Below are positions 59,545-64,000 of a stretch of 64,000 nucleotides of DNA, in pieces. The translations under genes and the position numbers were made by a program. Every line of letters begins with the position of its first letter. Positions within the stretch are counted from its first letter, which is position 1. The notes beneath the pieces were generated by a model. It saw nothing but the letters and a program-made list of their open reading frames with translations, ran no database searches and was not told the DNA's origin. Source of the stretch: Rotaria sordida (lineage: Eukaryota; Rotifera; Eurotatoria; Philodinida; Philodinidae); the NCBI GenBank assembly GCA_905250125.1, contig CAJNOL010000105.1:8848-72847 (forward strand), given 5' to 3'.

Positions 59545-62046
59545 CTTCATCTATCTATGTTTTTTTCTTGAATAGATGTTAAATAAATTAAAGTGAATCG
59601 TTAATCCATTTGAAAAGTTGATGCATAGTCAAAAACCTGTCTGACATAGAAAAAAAATCAGTTCTGTACATGATATAATTATTTTACCAAACGGCTTCTC
59701 TTGGTTTTCGCCTAATTTTCTAAGTTCATGATCGAATCAGTCTCATGTAACAATTGAATATCAATAAATTCAATAACTGCAGAAATGCAAATTCATTGAA
59801 ATACTTCCTTATCACATGAACATGCATAAACACTCATTGTCTCAAAAAGAATTGATAACCGAAAATCATTCAAACAGTAAATATAACTACATTCAAAAAA
59901 TGATACGCTTAATAAAAGGTCTATCTTCTTTATTCATTATGTTTTGAAACTTTGAGAATAAAAAAAGTACCATGAAAGGAAGCAACAAGTTATTTAAATT
60001 CAGAGAAATTGCGAAGAGTCTACAAAAACACCGGCTTTCCGCATTGTTTCCACTTTTTACTCGTTCTATTTCCGCTATTCTGACTTGAGAAAATGGCAAT
60101 CTAATCATAATATACATTTTATTGTATAAGGTCATATGTAGGTAATTTCTAAACGCTCAATCGCATAGAATTTTTAATCACTGATGGAACACTAAAATCG
60201 AAATATTAATTCTTTTAATAGGCGATAATTCAAGAAAATTAAATCTATATACTATAACGTAAATATCTATTGAAATTCAAATTGGATGAGATCTCTATGT
60301 TGAAAAAACTCATATCGTCATGTTTTATTACTTCTAATATGACTTAAGTACGTGTTGCTTTCTAGTGAGATTTTATGCTAAAAATAATATCAATAATGTG
60401 GTGGTAAATCTGTTTTTTCTTTTCTTTTAATTGAATTTTCCATTAGAAATTATAAGCTAAACTATAGTAATAAAACGGAATAATTGATCACACCTATATT
60501 TAGTTGTATTACATATATCTTCAAGGCAATTATATTGTTTGCTTAGTTTGGCTCAAAGAAAAAAAGAAAGAAAGTTAATGATCATGATTGTATTTTTTAC
60601 ATACAAGAATAAACATGTTAAATGAATTCAATAAATGGCGTTACATTATAAATGAAAAATGATGCGGAAGATCTTTCAAAGCAATATAGTCAAGTACATT
60701 TGAGAAATTTCTAACTGATCAACTCATAAAAAAAGCTGTATACATAAATTTGTCAATACATATGCAATTAGATTTTCTACATTTTAAAATAATCTCTTCA
60801 TCTTTATAAGAAAATACTATCTATTATTATAACGCATTTTCTAATATAATATTTCTTTAAAGAATTGCGTTGTTTTTAACAAAAAAAAATACAATATTCA
60901 AATAAATAATGATTATTTCATTAAAACTAAATATTTTTGCAATTTAAATCTGAATAATATTGTAAGAGAGTCTATTCTTTGAATAAAGGATGTTTCATAA
61001 GTTATGGGCCTATAAAATCTCGAAATTGAACAGTTTTTTTTTTATATGAATTTTATTGAACTATGAATTCATTGTATGTAACGTAACGTAGTTACACAAA
61101 ATAATACACAGTATCTAGGGTGTAGTTGTGGCTGTCTTCTGTACCTGCATCCTAATTATCATGTTTCTTCTGTTTATATCACTATTATTAAAATTTTCTT
61201 TAACATGGCATTGCAATTCGTTAAACAAAGTTCATCCACTCAATCAACCGAATTAAAAAACACTATTATCTTTCCTTGCTCATCTTGATCTATTTTTCTG
61301 TATCGTTCAAATTGTAATTCTCACCTAATCTTTTCAATTTTTTTCTATGTTTCCTCTTTTTTTCGCTACAATATGTGCTAGAAAACTTTTACGAAATATA
61401 AATGGTCAGAACTGATAAGATCAATTCACTCAAATAAAAGCTCTTCATAATAATAAAAATTACTATTATTATTAAAAGAAATAATATCATCGGATAATAT
61501 GTCATTTAAAACATCATCCTAAATTTTCGAAGCTCGTATAGAATATAATCACGTAGGGATCACTCTTTGTTTACACATATAAATTAATTTTCATTAAGAT
61601 CCAGAACTTATGGAACACTTTTTTTATATATAATTTTTTTTTATAAACTATGTTTACTATATGCAACAACGAAATTTAGAGGAGGGCGCTAAGGACAATT
61701 GCCCACTTTCCAAAAGATTTTTCTCATTTTTTTTCCCAGCAGAAAAGCCTTAATAATGAGTTGATATTATCTCTAATGAGCTTCAAAATATGTTTTGTAA
61801 TCATGATCACCTTCTATCATAAAAATCTTCAATCTATCACTGAATATATGGAATATATAAATAAGCATATGTTAGTTGAGTAATTCTTTTTTTGATAAAA
61901 TGATGTCACTACTTTCTAGTTAAAAGAAATTGTTCTTAATTCTGATTGGTGTTTAATACTTCTGTCTTTCTATTTATTGCCGTCATTATTTCTAACATCA
62001 TGTAATCACAAACGTTTTTTTTTATTTTCTTTTCAATATCTTAAAT
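59545..62046. other. Intergenic
   Basis: AT-rich; holds the mariner-like TIR pair 60986-61624 and a short GC-richer word block (61679-61711, AGGAGGGCGCTAAGGACAAT) reminiscent of transposon ends. No gene seen. Confidence 0.55.
60986..61624. mobile_element. Mariner-like TIR pair, non-autonomous
   Basis: Left TIR at 60990-61008 contains TGTTTCATAAGTTATGG; right TIR at 61601-61617 is CCAGAACTTATGGAACA, whose reverse complement is TGTTCCATAAGTTCTGG. TA dinucleotides lie just outside both. The ~590-bp interior has no transposase frame. The TIR word style is that of mariner-type elements. Confidence 0.55.
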
Positions 62047-62799
62047 ATGGATAATACAAATACGGATAATCCATATGATGTTCTATTCGAACGTTCATTA
62101 GCAGTTATTATACGTGAATATGGTTTTGATAATATTGAATTATCTGCTTATCATCAATTTCTTGATATATCAAATACAATTCTACGTCGATTATTACTTA
62201 ATGTTAAAAATTTTATGGAAATTCAATCACGTACAGAACCATGTCCAGCAGATCTTGCACGTTCATTACAAATGATGAATGTTAAATTATCATCATTACA
62301 ACAAACATATAATCATCCAATAAAACATCGTCTTCGTTCACCTGATCGTCAAACTGAAACACATCCAATGAAATTATTTCGTGTTACATCAACAACAAAT
62401 AATACATCACGTAAACATCGTCCTATATATATACCTGATTTTTTACCTGAATTTCCTGATCCACATACATTTATATCAAGTGAAACATATGCTGATTTAC
62501 GTAAAGATTATCCACGTGTTCGACATTTATTAGCTGATCAACGTCGTGCATTACAACGTTCATTAGTTAAATTTAAATTACAAACAAATGAAAAATTATC
62601 TGTTATTAATACACATGGAACTAATATTAATGATTATTATCTTATTAAATATACTATTTCACCATTACCCTATCTATCAGCTTTATTACCACAAGATCAA
62701 ATGGAATCTGAAAGTACAGAAACTATAGAAGATGAAACAGTAGCTAATATATCACATAGAACAAAATCTTTATCAGCAACAGATGATGGTGAAATGTAA
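62047..62799 (+). CDS. TAF8: TFIID subunit 8 (TAF8)
   Basis: A single 250-aa exon. Residues about 10-85 form a histone-fold/bromo-TP domain (SLAVIIREYGFDNIELSAYH). Residues 127-141 are the family signature IYIPDFLPEFPDPHT, followed by ETYADLRKDYPRVR and a basic helix (DQRRALQRSLVKF). TAF8 pairs with TAF10 and docks TAF2 in the TFIID core that recognises promoters. Vertebrate TAF8 is about 310 aa; this copy has a shorter acidic Ser/Thr tail. The stop is followed by an AG|GTAAGC donor-like word (62804), so a 3' UTR intron ending at TTGTAG (62929-62934) is likely. Confidence 0.93.
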   Translation: MDNTNTDNPYDVLFERSLAVIIREYGFDNIELSAYHQFLDISNTILRRLLLNVKNFMEIQSRTEPCPADLARSLQMMNVKLSSLQQTYNHPIKHRLRSPDRQTETHPMKLFRVTSTTNNTSRKHRPIYIPDFLPEFPDPHTFISSETYADLRKDYPRVRHLLADQRRALQRSLVKFKLQTNEKLSVINTHGTNINDYYLIKYTISPLPYLSALLPQDQMESESTETIEDETVANISHRTKSLSATDDGEM

Positions 62800-63686
62800 T
62801 TAGGTAAGCTATAAAATAAATTGTTCTTTTTATGTAATTGTATATGTTTCTCTTTTTTTTTTTTTTGGTTTGTTTACAAAAAAAAAAGAAAAATAACTAA
62901 TGAAATGATCTTTTTTTTTCTTTTTGTTGTAGATTATATGAAAATATTGTAACTTAAATGAGGTTTTTAGTTGAGAGAGAGTAAGATGTGAATGAAATTT
63001 TTTCAAGCTGAAATTTATTTATTAAAATACTTTTGATATTTAAAACCTATGTGATAATTAAGAAATAAAGAAAAAAAAAGAATGAATTTATATTTAAGAA
63101 TTATATGATGTTAAAAAAACAAAAAAAAAATGTCTATTGAAGATTTTTAGTTAATTATAAATATTAAAGAATTTCTGACGAGAATTAAAAATTTTTATAA
63201 TAATCAAGCAAAATTTGTTCTATTCTATAAATCTATAATTTGAAAATTAATTTAGATTTTGATGAAGAAATCTCGTATGAAAATGAAGCTTTAATTCGAT
63301 TGATTTTTATTTTGTATTTGACAAAATAACAATTATTAAACTATTTATTGATATCTTCATTTCAAAATTTTGATTTGAATTCTATACTTAATTATTATAA
63401 AATTTTTATAACAACATTCATAGAAAACAAAATTCTTTGTTTTTGTTCACTTCATCAAGTCTCAAGCTTTGTCTAATCCAACATCAAATATCTTGAAATA
63501 TAATCATTTTCTTTTAAAATTAAAAATTAATAATATGCGTGATCAGAATTAATAGATTGTTTTATTTTGTATACTTAAGTTACGAATGAAACTTCACTCT
63601 ATTGTTTATTTGGTTTTTTTACTCTTGGTTAAATAACCTTTGATTTAAATATTTTTATATTCTAGATCTAATCTTCTTTTTTTTCT
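62800..63686. other. Intergenic / TAF8 3' region
   Basis: AT-rich, with a probable 3' UTR intron of TAF8 (about 62805-62934). No further gene seen. Confidence 0.5.
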
Positions 63687-63790
63687 ATGTCTCATACATC
63701 ATCATCATCATCAGCTGCATCACATTCACCTCGTTTTGGGGATCGTTTATCACAGCCTTCTATTCCAAGACGTGAACGAACACTTTCACA
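63687..63790 (+). CDS. First exon of a gene leaving the window (Ser-rich N-terminus)
   Basis: ATG at 63687 opens 34 codons plus two bases ending in the consensus donor CA|GTAAGA. The protein begins MSHTSSSSSAASHSPRFGD and continues with a basic Ser/Arg stretch (IPRRERTLS), which reads as a disordered, possibly phosphorylated N-terminus. No second exon is visible in the remaining 210 bp, so the product cannot be named. Confidence 0.6.
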
Positions 63791-64000
63791 GTAAGAATTT
63801 TTGTTTTCTAAATAGACTTGTCATCATGAAAAAATGTACCCATGATCTCTATATCATTCGACATCCAGTACAAGAATTATTATTCACTTTATTAAAAGGA
63901 AAAGATTCTTGATATTCAAAAGTTTCAATTTCTTGCTTTACGTATAAGATCTATACTAGAAAACAAAAGAAACCCTAGATAGTATATCTTATTCTAATAA

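Overview
The window is AT-rich animal DNA. Coding sequence is split by GT-AG introns, mostly 40-70 bp with some of 0.7-1.5 kb. Animal-specific families are present: a Cys-loop receptor, an adhesion GPCR, VPS33A, NCKAP1, TAF8 and alpha-tubulin. One intronless, bacterial-type gene (a class A beta-lactamase fold joined to a golvesin-like domain), two F-box genes and several acceptor-like TTTTAG sites just before start codons fit a bdelloid rotifer (Adineta/Rotaria type). This is inference from gene content; no database search was run. Exon models were built by hand from reading phase and splice signals. The joined models keep frame across every junction except where stated.

Layout. 1-9.6 kb: an orphan signal-peptide exon, then two membrane-receptor genes on the minus strand: a GABA-receptor-like channel subunit (5504-3658, 10 exons) and an adhesion GPCR (9618-6847, 4 exons). 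9.6-17 kb: a gene desert rich in transposon debris, with a 0.94 kb foldback element, a hAT transposase remnant, a ~93 bp tandem repeat array and a 342 bp palindromic insertion with a clear TA target duplication. 17-20 kb: a small secreted protein and the intronless beta-lactamase-like gene. 21-25.5 kb: tandem ABHD4/5-like hydrolase genes, one with a Ser nucleophile and one with Gly in its place. 25.9-36.5 kb: VPS33A followed 148 bp later by NCKAP1 on the same strand, a possible operon; related foldback elements sit in a long intron of each. 38.7-41.1 kb: an F-box gene. 41.4-44.3 kb: a 13-exon alpha-tubulin (Cys40 instead of Lys40), convergent with a small Pro/Tyr-rich gene. 46.7-48.1 kb: an unrecognised Ser/Asn-rich protein. 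50.9-51.1 kb: a TPR gene end cut by an assembly gap. 51-56 kb: a repeat region with six copies of a 13-mer and a 0.95 kb foldback. 56.1-59.5 kb: a second F-box gene. 60.9-61.6 kb: a mariner-like TIR pair. 62.0-62.8 kb: TAF8. 63.7 kb: first exon of a gene running off the window.

Biology. Apart from the receptors the genes are mostly housekeeping: endolysosomal tethering (VPS33A), the WAVE actin complex (NCKAP1), TFIID (TAF8), microtubules (alpha-tubulin) and lipid metabolism (ABHD4/5). The least ordinary items are the beta-lactamase/golvesin surface protein, the nucleophile-less ABHD paralogue, and the set of foldback elements, several with TA target sites.
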